Program-made: the position numbers and the translations under genes
Part shown: piece after piece, positions 33,341 through 46,600 of the stretch
How the letters are laid out: each line of letters begins with the position of its first letter
Numbering within the stretch: position 1 is the first letter of the stretch
NCBI RefSeq assembly: GCF_932294415.1
Contig: NC_065536.1
Coordinates: 28,725,354 to 28,789,353 of the forward strand
Length of the DNA stretch: 64,000 bases
Origin: Quercus robur
Lineage: Eukaryota; Streptophyta; Magnoliopsida; Fagales; Fagaceae
Reading direction: 5' to 3'
The notes under the pieces: model-generated
Seen by the model: only the letters and a program-made list of their open reading frames with translations
Databases searched by the model: none
Told to the model about the DNA's origin: nothing

Positions 33341-34441
33341 CTACAAGTCGCGGATTACCCTAATCTGATCTGGGTCAACTTCAATTCTGCAGTAGGTCAC
33401 TATGTATCCCAGAAACTTACCAAAGCCTACACCAAAGGAAAATTTTGCAGCATTAAGGCGCAGCTTGTGCTTTCTCAGTATTTTGAAGATATTCCCGAGG
33501 TCATCTAGATGCTTAGCCTCTGCTTTGTTCTTTACCACCATATCGTCTATGTACACCTCAATGTTCTTGCCTAACTAGGGCTCAAACATTCTGGTCATCA
33601 TTCTTTGGTAGATGGACCCTACGTTTTTCAATCCAAAGGACATCACTTTATAATAGTAATTCCCAGTAGGCGTAAGGAAAGCAGTCTTTTCCTGATCGTC
33701 CAAAGCTAAGGGTATCTGGTGATAGCCTTGGAAGGCGTCCAAGAAGCTCATCCGGGGATGGCCTGCCGTTGCATCCACCAATTGATTTATCTGAGGCAGG
33801 GGGAAAGGGTCCTTTAGGCAAGTTTTGTTCAAATCTGTGAAGTCTACACATACTCACCATTTCCCAGTTTTCTTTTTCACGACTACTGAGTTGGCCAGCC
33901 ACTCGGGGTAGAATACCTCCTTTATGGCCCCGGCTTGCTTGAGCTTGACCACTTTTGCCTTGACAACATTAGAGGGTTCCCTAGATAAGCGTCGAGGCAG
34001 TTGCTTCTTGGGGATGGTAGATGGATTGACGTTTAGGTGGCAAATGAAATTTGGGTATACCCTCGGGGCCTCGTAGGCATTCCAAGCAAACACATCAATA
34101 TTCTTTACAAGAAAGTCTATCAGCCCCGTCTCTCCAGAGAAGGCAGTTGGGCTCTGACCTAAAAGAACCTCTCCTCGACCTCGCCAATGATAACTCTTTC
34201 CAATTGCCCGCATTTGGCCCTTTCTCTCTCTACCTCTATGGACAGCACTGGCACCTTTGATTGCTATAAGTCCCACCCCGCAGAGGCCGAGGACTCGCCC
34301 TCGGTCTGATGTCTGATTGCGACCACCATGCATTGCCTGGCCATAGATTGGCTCCCCACCAACTCCCCAACCAGATCCCCAGACGGGTACTTCACCTTTA
34401 GGTGTAGGGTGGAAGGTATGGCTTCCATGGTGTGAAGCCAA
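33341..34441 (-). pseudogene. Reverse transcriptase of the Gypsy element, broken
   Basis: Recognisable blocks in order are IKEVFYPEWLANSVVVKKKT, then a stop (TGA near 33855) inside the KW-VDFTDLN motif, DPFPLPQINQLVDATAGHP, FLDAFQGYHQIPL, and GNYYYKVMSFGLKNVGSIYQ. A second stop (TAG near 33574) precedes the catalytic YIDDM, which is itself intact. LNAAKFSFGV follows. Both stops look like single-base changes of CGA and CAG codons. Confidence 0.9.
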
Positions 34442-34760
34442 GGCCTTCCCACAATAGCAGTGTAGGGGGAGTAGGCGTCCACCACGATAAAGTTGACCTC
34501 CACAACCTCAGTCCCTATTTGAATGGGTAGTCGGATTTGGCTTTTCGAAAAGACAATCTTCCCATCAAACCCTATTAGAGGGGAATCATAGGAGGTTAGA
34601 TCCTCAGACCTCAGTCTTAGCCCCTTAAAGAGGTCGGGTTACATGATCTCTGCATTGCTCCCTTAATCCACCAACACCTTCTTCACATCATACCCCCTAT
34701 CCTGAGGGTGACCACCAGGGCGTCATCATGTGGCTGCAAAATTCCAGCCTTATCCTCATT
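34264..34760 (-). pseudogene. Aspartic protease of the Gypsy element, broken
   Basis: The retropepsin active-site region reads VLVD, then a TAA stop, then GSNAEIM and a second TAA (near 34640-34670). The catalytic D-x-G triplet is thus interrupted. Downstream, FIVVDAYSPYTAIVGRPWLH is the conserved C-terminal protease motif. Confidence 0.82.
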
Positions 34761-34961
34761 CGAGAAGCTTAAAGCCTGCATGGTTTCCATTCTACTTCAT
34801 TTCGGATCGGGGGACAAGTCCTCTGCAAATGGCTGAGCCACAGACATCACCCTGGACGGTCAAAAACCAATCCTGCCTAAAGCAGCGAGGATGACACTGA
34901 TTATACCTAGAGGTGGCCTTGTAGGAGCATCCCTCTAAGCCTCCATCCCTGTCTGACCAAT

Positions 34962-36277
34962 CTACCCGTAGGGCTGATATAGGAATCGCCTTAGCTTCCC
35001 TGCCCTAACTAACTGCTCCAGATGGCTCTGTAAAGTCCTGCAATCCTTGGTAGTGTGCCCTTGTTCCTGGTGGTATTGGCAGTGAAGGTTTTGGTTGCGC
35101 TTCGTGGGGTCTCCCCCCATCCTATTTGGCCATTGAAAGTATGGCTCATTCTTGATCTTCTCCATGATTTGGTGTACCGGCTCTCAGAACACAATACCAA
35201 CTACTTGAGGAGTTGCAAATCCTGAATGCCCCATAATATCTTTTTGAGGTCGGTTGTTATCGTATCTTTTCGACCTAAAATCTCTTCTGTCCTGAGGGAC
35301 CACCTTAACCTTTCCCTTCCCTTGTTGTTGGTCCTCCTCGACCCATTTATACTCATCGATGCAATCCATGAGCTGACGCACGCTCCTAACTGGTTTCTTG
35401 GTTAGAGACTTCCTCAATCGTGTTTAGCAGGCAAGCCAACCTTGAAAGTCCTTGTCGCCACGTTGTCAAAGTCCCCGTCTATTTCATTGAACATTTCCCA
35501 GTACCTGTTAGAATACGTTTTCAAGGTTTCCCCCTTGCCCATGGCCATAGACTGTAGGGAGTCCAAAGGCTGCGGAACTTTGCTACAAGTCACAAAACGA
35601 GAGCCAAAGACTCTCGTAAGCTCTTTGAAGGAGTTGATAGAGCCTTCCCTCAGACCGTCAAACCATCTCATCGCCACAAGCCCCAAACTGGATGGGAACA
35701 CCTTGTACATCAGGGTCTCATTCTTCAAGTGGACAACCATTCTGTGGTTGAAGTGGCTAACATGCTCCACGGGGTCCGTCCATCCATTATACATGGTGAA
35801 CGTTGGTTGGGTGAACTGCTGAGGAAGTCTTCCTGCTTCTATCCTACGAGTAAAAGGCGACTTGGAGATTTGGCTTAGAGCCCTACTCATGGCATCGTTG
35901 CCTAGGCCTTTGTAAGACAGGGCCTTCCCACTTCGTCTATTGTAGTGCTTCTCGTCATACGAAAAAGATTCACTGGGAGGAGTCCTTGACCTAGACCGGT
36001 AGCTATCATCGTTATCTTCGCCAGAAGAATGGTCAGGACTCGAAGGAGTTCCCCTGCGTTGCTTGCGGCACAGTTTTCTTCGTAAATGGTCTATGTCCCT
36101 CTGCAGGCTCTTAGTCTTCTCTTCATGAGAGATGTGGCTCCTACCTCAAGACTGGCTCCTACTAGTTTGAGTAGTGTGTACACTAACTTCAAGATCTTTC
36201 CTACGCTCAAGGTTGAGGAAATGATCCTAGCGTTGGGAGCTAACGAATTCTTCCCGGTCGGGACCTGGCTTCGCCAT
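34962..36277 (-). pseudogene. Gag of the Gypsy element, broken
   Basis: From an ATG at 36277 the frame soon stops (about 36229). Downstream, a Ser/Arg-rich stretch leads into the retrotransposon gag domain (35414-35890: PFTRRIEAGRLPQQF, WTDPVEHVSHFNHRM, AMRWFDGLREGSINSF, YSNRYWEMFNEIDG). A one-base deletion near 35415 shifts the frame into KSLTKKPVRSVRQLMDCIDE. A TGA near 35178 interrupts again before the zinc knuckle CQYHQEQGHTTKDC (about 35030-35075). Confidence 0.85.
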
Positions 36278-36312
36278 AGTTGAACGCTAACCTCACCGAA
36301 GCTCAAGCAATT

Positions 36313-36329
36313 CCCGATAGACGGCGCCA
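36313..36329 (-). promoter_or_regulatory. Primer-binding site of the Gypsy element
   Basis: On the minus strand it reads TGGCGCCGTCTATCGGG, two bases inside the 5' LTR. The first nine bases match the complement of the tRNA-Asp 3' end, as in the smaller element. Confidence 0.75.
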
Positions 36330-36331
36330 AT

Positions 36332-36595
36332 TGTAAGGGGGCGGGCTTTAGTCATTTGATTCAAAGGATAAATGGATTAAGGCCCAAAAAGCCCAATACA
36401 ATAAATTTGTAGAGAGTGGGCTAAAAAGTTAGGCTCCAACGAAATGACAATGACCCTAATGGGCTAAAGCGGATAAGAGAATAAGGAAAAATAATGACTA
36501 GACAAATATGATGCACAAAAATTCCTCCTCGACAATGTCCAAGGAGAGTAGTTCTTCAATATATCTCTCTCAAATTTAAATTCTTGTACCCCACA
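36332..36595 (-). repeat. Right (5') LTR of the Gypsy element, internally deleted
   Basis: It begins TGTAAGGGGGCGGGCTTTAG and ends TTGTACCCCACA. Compared with the left LTR, about 448 bases are missing between CTCTCTCAAATTT and AATTCTTGTACC. The TSD GTTAT follows at 36596. Confidence 0.9.
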
Positions 36596-36600
36596 GTTAT

Positions 36601-37447
36601 TAATGTATTTATTATAGTATTAATCGAGTTTTTTATTTAATATATATATATATATATATATTTAAAGGAAAAATACAAACGTGCCATTCATTAGACATTT
36701 CTAAGGTTTTTTTTTTTTTTAAATTTTTTTTTTCTTTTATAACTTAACTTCAACTTGTGGGTTCCAATTAATTCAACTGGTAAAGTCTCTAATGGTTGTA
36801 TAAGAGATCTGGAGTTCAATTCCCACCTACACTAAAAACTAATTGGTGTCTTAGTTTGATTGGTGGTAGGAGGAACATTTCTTGGTTTTGTGAAGTTTAG
36901 AAGGAAATTGCAATTGTATCATCATTAAGGGGAGAAATTACAATTTATCCATTAATTAATGAGACATTGTAACAATTATAGTTAATGTTTTTAATTATAA
37001 TATCAATTGAGTTGTTCTGAAAAATACTTAAAGAAAAATTAGTTTTTCATATGTTTGATTGTAAAATTAGAATAGACTCTATGTTTGTATTTTAGAAATT
37101 AAAATTCTGTCACATTTTGCTTACATAATTATATTCACATTATTAGGAGATTAAATTATCCTCAAAATAGAACATTTTTAAAATGAACATCATTGTCTAT
37201 TTTTCAAGTCAATGAAAATCTAAAGAAAAAAAATGATAAAGAAAACACTTTTATTATACTAATTGCATACCAAAGCATTTTTCAAAGCACATGGCATTCT
37301 ACTAACCAACCCACCAAACTTGAAGGGTGGAATTAGATTGACTATTGATTAAGCTATTTTCTGTCATGTCTACGCATGCACACAACAACAATTGAAATTG
37401 TGCGTTGAAGACACAATTTCAAATCAACATGTCCCAGCACATATGCC

Positions 37448-37481
<34 letters not shown>

Positions 37482-37711
37482 GTTAACGATTTCAATTGTT
37501 TTTTGCATGTATGCACAGACATGTGTAAGTGTGTGCGCGCAACAATGTTTCCCTTGTCAAAACTAAAGTATCAGAGAAGTTGCACGCCTTGACTTAAGAA
37601 AAAGTTCCCAAACATTGAAACGGTTAACTAGCATGGTACTTTAACCTACCACCCCATCATTGGAACATAAATAAAAATAAAGACAAAACTTACTCACAAG
37701 AATCGTACTGT
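36601..37711. other. Intergenic AT-rich DNA between the Gypsy element and CPSF73-II
   Basis: A TA run lies at about 36640-36661, a SINE at 36755-36880, duplication copy 2 at about 36885-37020 (partner 25100-25265), and a poly-A run at about 37449-37480. No gene is seen. Confidence 0.55.
36755..36880 (+). mobile_element. tRNA-derived SINE, same family as 5523-5692
   Basis: A-box-like AATTCAACTGGTAAAGTCTC and B-box GGAGTTCAATTCCC are followed by CACCTACACTAAAAACTAAT, shared with the RING-gene SINE. Then GGTGTCTTAGTTTGATTGGT. I could not fix a TSD, so the 3' edge is approximate. Confidence 0.7.
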
Positions 37712-37717
37712 TTTATT
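37712..37717 (-). terminator. Candidate poly(A) signal of CPSF73-II
   Basis: AATAAA on the minus strand, about 150 bases after the stop codon at 37865. Cleavage position is not visible from sequence alone. Confidence 0.4.
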
Positions 37718-37789
37718 AGGTGATTCCTTTATGATCGATGTCATAAATTGATTACAGAAAGTAACTCATGGCAGACTTCACCATATATG

Positions 37790-37898
37790 ACTCAATGAGA
37801 TTCACAATCAAAATTCTCCATTATAACTCAATGAGATTCACAATCAAAATTCACAATATATAACTCAATGAGATTCACAATCAAAATTATCCATTATC
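37790..37898. repeat. Three tandem copies of a 36-37 bp unit covering the CPSF73-II stop codon
   Basis: ACTCAATGAGATTCACAATC begins at 37790, 37826 and 37863. The third copy encodes the last residues (NFDCESH and stop) of CPSF73-II. The first two lie in its 3' UTR, so the end of the reading frame has been triplicated. Confidence 0.9.
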
Positions 37899-40800
37899 GA
37901 AATGATTTTCCACGCAAGCTTCTCATCTGCGACTGACCAAGTGCAGCAAAAAAACACTGCTTCAGATTTATTTTGACTTTCAATTATTCTGTAAGGGCAT
38001 TTGTCATTCAGACAAACAGATATGTCAAATGATTCTACTTGAAGATGTTCCCCGAAATCTTGGATGTTTCCACCAGAAATTTCACCTGAAAGTTTATTAT
38101 TCAACAGTTGAAGCCAAGAGCATCTGTCAGATGTGCAAAGCACATTATCTGATGTGCTTTTGGTCTCTTCCAAGTTGCTAACATTTATGGGGCAACAGTA
38201 AGCAAACCGAACCTCATGCTTCTTTTCTCCCAACATGAGAAGAAGCTCGTCTTGGTGTAAAATCTTTGCTTTTTTATTCTTTTCCTCAATCAAGATCCCT
38301 TTTGCTGTCCTTTCGTCCGATACTTGCAGCTGCGGCATGAACCTTCTATCTTTCAAACACGAACCAGATTCATCTTCTGAAATGCTTTTTGAAAACTTAA
38401 AGTTTGGATTCAAACTACTATGGATAAAAGTGTCTGAGGCTCTTGCTTTCACATAATGAGTTGAAGAAATACTAACTGTCTCATTGTTCGCAGGGTCATC
38501 ACATGGAATTCCCAATTCAGAATGTATTCTTCCTTTTAGGGTAGCCATCTTAGGTTTTTCACCATGTACTAGTATCACATGCTTGGGGGAGAGAAATTTG
38601 ACAAGATCCATGATCCCTTTGGCGTCTGTATGAGGACTGAAAGACAATTGATGAATCTGGCAATATAAAACACATGTTCAGGCAAACTTTCGAGAATGGG
38701 AAAATTTTTAACACAAAAGCATTTCAGTTCCTCACAGAGAGAGAGAGAGAGAGCTTTATTTAAAGAGTATGCATATTGTATCTCATTTAAGGAGTTAAAA
38801 GGGACCATTCAACAGGTAGACTCGTTCACACAGATTTAACAAGCAATTTACTGTTATTTTAAGCAATAGACAGAGCAAACTGTCTTTTTTTTTTTTTTTT
38901 TTTTTTTTTAATGAATGAAAGATTTTCTTGAGCAAAACCAAAAAAAATATACAGAGATAACAGCCTTGTCCCTCATAACAGAAACAAAACAGGGTGGGCA
39001 GCAACCTACATCAAAAGAACCAAACATGTTACAGCTAAGAAACCATTTGGCAAGCAAATGTGCTGCTCCATTTACATTTCTTACACCCAACAAACAGAAA
39101 CATTAGGAGCATCAGAAAGCAGCTTACGAATGTCTAAGACAAATGGCTCTAATTCTGAAAGGAGGGATCAAACTGGGGTCAGCTAGGACATCATGGCAAA
39201 TCTTGGGGTCTCAATGGAAATGGAATTGGCCACCAGCCTCGAGGACAGAATCAGAGCCCACTTAATGGCATTAGCTTCAACTTGGAGAGGGAAGGTGGTG
39301 TTTACTCTCTGAAAGCAAGCAAATACCAGCTCCCCTCTCCAGGTTCTTGCCATAACAGCTGTCAAAGAGAACGTGGGGCCAACCGCTCCATCTTCATCAA
39401 TTTTTAAGGCCAATCTATCTGGAGGAGACAACTTTAGGGAAAAAGACTCAGTGGTAATTGGGTGACAGCAGGCCTTCTGGTGAGCTTGTGCTCATCTACA
39501 AGCTTTAGAATTCTAGGGACCAACTCATCATGATTGATCGACAACCTTTCAAAAGCACCCGGTTCCTTAAATTCCAAATGGAATAGCAAAGAATGGCTCC
39601 AAACAACAGAAATTCTTCCTTTTGACTCCTATCCAAACTTTCACCAAAAGGAGGAACGAGAAGGAATTGAATGAAATCTTGAAGCTGAAACTATGTTCAT
39701 CAGTTCCATTCTTAAACCCCACTTTCTTGTTCTTCTTTTGAAATCCATTCATTTCATGAAGAGCAATAATCTTGAATATCACAGAGAAAGTACTGTAGCT
39801 CAACTATTTCCTCACTCTCAGACCAAGATCATCTTGGTGTTGGTTTCATGTGTCAATTAATATTTTCATCGTAAGTAGTGGCAGTTCCTGCCCTAAACTG
39901 TGGCTTCGCCCTTCAAGAATATATATCAAGATCATAATATTACAATTTTTTTTATCACATCGATTTACTATTTCAGATGAAAAGGATGCTAGAATCTTGA
40001 TTTTCTTTTTTCTTCCTGGGTGCTGGGCATAGATGCTGCCATAACTAATGGAGAAAAAGTGATTCGTGCAAAGTTTTCCTAACAAAATTAGCAAACCTAA
40101 AAAACAGAAACCAGATTTAATATTCCAGATGAAACAGAAACAGATAGAATGGAGAGTGAAGAGGAGGCTCAGTCTTAAATTAATTGGCCAAGCTCAAAAA
40201 CAAAACAATCAATGAAGGGCCTAGCCTAAGGCAGGAGGCTTTATGATGTAGAACAAGCAAGCACCGATGAGAAAATTTGATGCAGGACAACACTAAAACG
40301 GATGTAAAAAAACAATTGAAAAAAAAAAAAAAAAAAAAAAAAACTTTAAATAAAATAACCTAGGCATCAGCACCTAGGGTTAGCTGGAATCAGAACAAGA
40401 CCATTGGAAAATTTCAATAAATTTTTTTTATTAATCAAGCAAAGTATAAACTTGTCTCCATAAGAGTACAATAGTATACTTATATAAACTACTATGACTC
40501 AGCCTAAATTCTAATTGACGTAAGAGATCCAATTAGTGAATTGCAAATATACTCTTGACACTAAGAAATTAAATAAAATACTAATAACCTAATCAACTAA
40601 TAAGACCTAAATAAAATCCAATTGATTAATAAAAATACAATTGACTTCTAAAACTAAACAATAGTATATCAAGATAAAATTGTCTTCAAGCTCCAAGCAT
40701 CATCAAACCTACTTTTTTGTTAGCCAATTTATATATAGGTTAAGATAAAACAAGAGGAATCTTAACACCATTTAATAAGGACAAAACTCATTAAAAAAAA

Positions 40801-42941
40801 TGATAAGATGCAGAAAGTATATGTGAATTAAGAGATAAACATGAACCTGGCATCGCACATCAAGTTGAGTATTCTTGTCCAGATCAATTTTGGTGGGTTT
40901 ACCTGACATCAATTTATGTCCTATGGTTCCAGCCGCACAGTACCTACAATAGGCATAGTGCAACGAAGATTAATAGCCTTTTTTTTCTGAGAAACTAATA
41001 GCATTTTAGTTGTAACTTATAATAACTTTGAGGAATGAGAGCATCAGTTGTTGGTGGGTTTGTAACATGTATATGAGTGGGGCCGCATGTTTTGTGTAAA
41101 ATTGCATAGAGTGGCCCTGGCAAGCTCTCACAGATGCTCATTTGTGCACTAGTTAGAAATTTTATCAAACAAGCATTCCTACATTATCCATTGAAGATTC
41201 AAAGACAAAAGGATCAGAATGTATGTTAAAAACATTTTTTGTATTTTTTTTTCCTACAGTTACCTCCCTGTTACTTTGTAAAGATGGCCATATCCTAGAG
41301 TTGGATGTGTGCTGATAAGTGTCTAGAAGCACCCAAGAAGTGTTGCATTTGTGCTACTTATTAGGTTCATATAAGATTAACTTTACAATCCAGCATTTTC
41401 AGATAATAAAGGACATCATGTACCTTTGAACTGAGAATCATACTTAAATGGATTGTCAATTCTCAGTTAATTTTTCTTGAAACTTAAGAAGCTTCAAATT
41501 TAATGTTTCATCCAAGAGAAACATAATCTCTGTGATTCAAGTTCATATGCACCTAGAGAAAAAGTTTAGAATACATGCTACTAGAGGCTGTACAATAAGA
41601 ATTCGTTCTGTCAGGAGGTTAGTACTAGTGTACATTTCCAACTCAGAAAATCAAATAAGAATATCAGAGGGAATGCATGATGGGGCATGCTTCAAATTTG
41701 GATTCACTTCAACCTATTTTAACAGAGGTATCAATCACAATGCATAAATTATAAACCGAGCTTCATGCAGTTAACAATTTGACATCTCTATTCAGCATGC
41801 AAAAATAGCATATGAAGATACATTACAATAACTTCAGTAGTTAGATATGAGTTTAACCTTGAGTATCACCTTATGAGAAGAGTGATGCAAGTGAGTGGGT
41901 TTAACTAAATGATAGATACCTCATACCATTTGAGAGACCTTTAATCCAAGATTTTTTAAACCAATGCCAGCATGTTTGATTTGTAACATCAGAATGTGAA
42001 GAAACAGTATAAATAAACCTATGAACAAGACATTGTGTTTTTCATTTTAACATTTATATCGGCATTATAGTTTTTTTGATAAGTATAACAGTATTATAGA
42101 TTTACCAGGTGACTCACATCAAATGGTTGCCTGCCACCGTTTCAGAGAGTTGGAAGTCAGATTGTAAGAAAAATCATTATTTAGGTTCCAAACTACGTAA
42201 AATCATTCTTAACCAATAGGGAAAAAATAATAAGGTTGGTACCCAGGCAATGTAACAAGATTCATTTCAGATGGAGCCCAGTGCTTAAAAACCTCAAGTG
42301 AAAAACCGCCACTGAGCCAACCAGGTGTGGCAAAAAGAACACAGGGTCCAGGAGCAGCTATCATAGAACGATCAAAATTAAGAACTGCAATATCCAAACA
42401 CAATCAGTAAGGCACAGAACCTATCAAATAATTAACCATCATGCAATGCAATATAAATTCCAATGAATTAAATGATATTGAGAGCACTATTTGAAATGAT
42501 AATTATCTATACAAACACAGTGAGACCAGTTTTTTACCCTTTAAAAAATTCTGACCAGGAAAGCTTGAGGGAAGGAGTACAAAAATAAACACAAGTAAAG
42601 ACTTGAGAAGTTTAAATTATTTAGATAGTGAAGCAAGCAATCTAAACATGCTATTGTGGGAATGAAAAATTACAGTTTATATCATAGAAAGGGAGTAGTT
42701 ACTGAATAGCGATAGTGTATTTTTTTCTAGTTTTAGAAACAGAGAAAATAGTAATGATTTTGCGTTTCTAATACTTTTAATTGCAAAACTTAAAAATTAA
42801 ATCCATTGGTGAGATTTATTTATCACAGAAACAGAATCTGGTGAGAACATGTACTATGTCATGCTAATTGTGATTTTATCAAACAAAGAAAACCAATGGC
42901 ATATCAATTGTACAAGTCAAAACTATAGAAAGGTGCTAGGC

Positions 42942-42977
<36 letters not shown>

Positions 42978-43469
42978 TAGAGATCCAGTGGGGAAATGTT
43001 TTTTATGAAGATGAAACTGTGGCTGGATCTCTGTGATAGGAATTTTGGAGGCTAAGTTAAATCAAAACACTCACATAGCTTGCTCTAATAAGGAGGGGGC
43101 TGCACTTCAGGAAAAAAATTGAGAGATAGAGAGTTCTGAGAAAAAAGTTGAGAATACTCTGCTTGAATTAAAAGAAAATTTGTGGGAAGAGAGGGCAGAA
43201 ACTCTGCTGAAATCATGTGAGAAAATTTTCATTATAAGATGAATATCCTAAAAAGAGCATGAAATAGTTTCTGTTGAAGGCCTGGAGCTTTTTAAGGTGA
43301 AAATCTGAAGAAAAGAGAAGACCATATCATTGGAAATAAGAAAAAGGGGTGCCGGACAGAGAAGAGCCTGCAAGTGGACTTGAAGAAAGTTCAAGAAAGC
43401 CAGAAAGACTTAGTCATTCCCTATATTCTTGCCTGAAAATTTTAATTTCCTTTTTTTTTGTGAAAATTG

Positions 43470-43500
<31 letters not shown>

Positions 43501-43629
43501 TCCTTCTATGTTATGTGTTCTGATTTATCAATTCCTGTGTTTCTTTCTTGTATTGCTTTCTTTAAGACTAGGAGGTTACCATTAAGTGTAATTAACAATC
43601 AAGATTTTTCTTGATTGGAAGTAGGATCC

Positions 43630-43665
<36 letters not shown>

Positions 43666-46600
43666 TAAAGTAGATTTGGTCATACAAGTTTTATTGCTAT
43701 TGAATTGAGTCCATGGAAGAAATTTATATTACCACTTGTAGTAAATTAAAATGACTACATGACAGGATTCAGTTGTAGCAAGCAATTCAATATGTGAAAG
43801 ATCAGATTGTCCCTTGTTTTTCTGTAAATACTAAATGGGAAAATAAGCTATTCATCTAATGAAATGTAGTCTTTCTCATTGAAAAACTACACTAGTAATT
43901 AAAGCAGTAAAATATGGCTAAATGAATTCAATTGTCCTCAGAGTTTTTATCCCCTATTAAGTATGCAGCTTAAAATTCTGAGAGGCTGTAACAAGAAGAA
44001 TGGGAAGCCTTGCTGTAGACTAGCTTAAGAAATTAATCTTGTGAAAAAGGAAACTGATACTAGCTGATTGAGAAGCTTCAGAAAACCATTAATTCAATAG
44101 TTTTTACTGTGAAAACACACCAGAAGAAACAGTAACTGCAAATCCTACAGAACAACTTAAATTTAATACCATCTCTCAATAGCAGATAAAAAAGTAGACG
44201 TACCATGCTTAAAATCAAATGCATTATGTGTAGAATATGTCTCTTTCACCTTCTGGCTGGTCCAACTGATAAGCATTTTATAATACATATTGGCTTGCAT
44301 AGTCAGACCTAAATGAAGAAAAACAAAAAATAATATCATCAATTCAGGGGGAAAACACCACAAGGAAGAGATAAATTGAAAGAGCATGGACTATATAACC
44401 ACCACGATAATTCTACTACGAATTTTTTCTTATACATAGAAGTAATATGCCACCATTTACATATACATAATGCCATTATTCAGGAACCTGTTATTTATCT
44501 CAATATATAACTCATGCATTCAAAACGATAAGGTTCAAAAGAAACTCAGCATTTGATAGATCGCCACATACATTGTGGCCAAGTATCATGCAATTAAAAA
44601 AGGAGTAAATCTAATAGAGCAAACCTGAAGAGAAGTAAATAGGAATCTTTAAATTCATTCGCTCCCAGTAATCCTCCAACAAGATACAGAGTTCCTAATT
44701 GATAATGGATAAGGTTATCAAAAAAAATATTGCACAACAATTTTATAATACTAGAGAATAGTTCATAATGAACTCATACTATATAAATATTGAGCTAAGG
44801 TGAGATATCTAAGATACATTTTTAACACACACACACACACATAAAGGGCATGGTATTATAATGCACTAAGGCACTAGAAAAGATAAGGACAAGCAAAAGA
44901 ACACAAAAAGAGGGGAAAATGTGTAAGGATTAATAAAAAATAAAAATAAAAACTTAAGCATCCTATATGCTTTGGAACTATATTTAAGATTACTAAGTTA
45001 ACATGAAGATTCAAAATGTATAACTTGACTCTATTTAGTTGCATGTTATGTACAATAGCTTACTGGGCTGTGTAGTTCACTCTTTCATTGATAACTTTTA
45101 GATTAAGGTTTAGCTAGGATTTATAGCCTTGGGGTACTCGGTGGTGAGTGAAGATGGAGTTATGGAGAACTTAAATGACTTTGACCGTAGTTGACATTAT
45201 TTACAGAACTTTAGCTGTTCCTGTTTTATTTCGGACTAGATGACATTGAATTTTCTCTCTAGTTAAGGATATTTATGCAAAGAATATTTAAGAGTTTATT
45301 TATTTGGAGTTTTATTTAATTTTGAGATTTAGTCTTTTTTTTTTTGATAAGTAATAAGATTTATTGATATAAAAAAAGGGATGCCATAGTACACAAGAAG
45401 TGTACAGGGGGTCAACAAATCAAGTACAAAAATTACATAAGTCAAGAAAATCAAAAAAAAGAAGAGAATGATTGGTTTCGCAAAGCAAACAGCCAATCCA
45501 CTAAGGTTCTAAAGAAAAGATTTAGGCACTCTAATTGATGTTTGTTAGATTGATAAGTTAATCATGTACTTAAAATTCATTTTTTTGTGGATTTAGATCA
45601 TGAAAATTAGACTCTCAAATCTCTTTATCCTCAGCTATTTGTGTTCAGCCAATAAGGAAGCTTGTATTTCTGAAGTGTTAAGTCCTCCAATTGGTGATAA
45701 TGATAGAGTATGGAGTTCAAGATTTTATAGGGAATTTAATGATTGGGAGTTGGCGACTTCCTATTCCCTTCTTCACTTCATTCAAACTCAAATTCCTAGG
45801 GGTGGAGGTAGTGATAGACTTTTTTGGTGTCTTAATGGAAGTGGGAAGTTTGATGTTTGGTCTTTTTATCATAAGATTCGAAATGCAACTCTTCCTACTT
45901 TCCCTTGGAAGGGCATTTGGAAAGTAAAAGTTCCTAAAAGGGTGGCATTCTTTATATGGGCAGCAGCTCATGGTCAAATCCTTACTTCGGATAATCTTAT
46001 GCTCCATGACTGCATTTTGGCAAATCATTGTTGTATGTGTTGCTGTAATGAGGAATCTGTGGATCACTTGCTGATTTCTTGTCCAGTTGCTCATTCTCTA
46101 TGGATGTATATGCTTCGGCTATTTGGGATTGATTGGGTCATGCCAGGTTCCGTTGTAGACTTATTTTTTTGTTGGTATCATTGGTTTGGGAAACATAATT
46201 CTGATATTTGGAATCTAGTTCCGGGTTGTTTAATGTGGAATATTTAGACTGAATAGAATCGGCGTTCTTTTGAGAATACAGGGAAATCATTGGACAGTTG
46301 TTAGATTTATGTAGACGGACCCTCTTTGATCAGTCTTAGTGTTGGGGCCTCTCAGATTGTTCTACTATCACGGATTTTCTTTTGTCTCTTAGTATAGCTT
46401 AGTGTTTATTTGCTTATTTTTACCTCTTTTTTCTACTTGTTTACTATCATGAACCTTGTGTATTTTTCATGCTTATCCTTGTTCAATAAAACTTTTTCAT
46501 ACCTATCAAAAAAAAAAAAGAAATCACAATCAAAGAAAGTAAAATTAATAAATATATTGATTAGAACACCTGAGCTCTTCCTAGTGCAAATGTAGGAATG

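Larger units (their letters stand above)
25266..36595 (-). mobile_element. Ty3/Gypsy LTR retrotransposon, Tat lineage, degenerate
   Basis: The element is 11.3 kb and flanked by the TSD GTTAT (25261-25265, 36596-36600). The left LTR is 712 bp (25266-25977); the right LTR is shortened to 264 bp (36332-36595). The PPT lies against the left LTR and the PBS against the right one, so it reads right to left. Order on the minus strand is gag, protease, RT, RNase H, a second RNase H, integrase, an 80-bp tandem array, and then a region whose frames run on the plus strand. Two RNase H domains plus an antisense region are hallmarks of the Tat lineage. Every protein region carries stops or frameshifts, so it cannot move on its own. 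Confidence 0.95.

Noticed and set aside
45691..46094. Frames overlapping 45600-46247 in other phases
   Set aside because: Shadows of the LINE zf-RVT frame.
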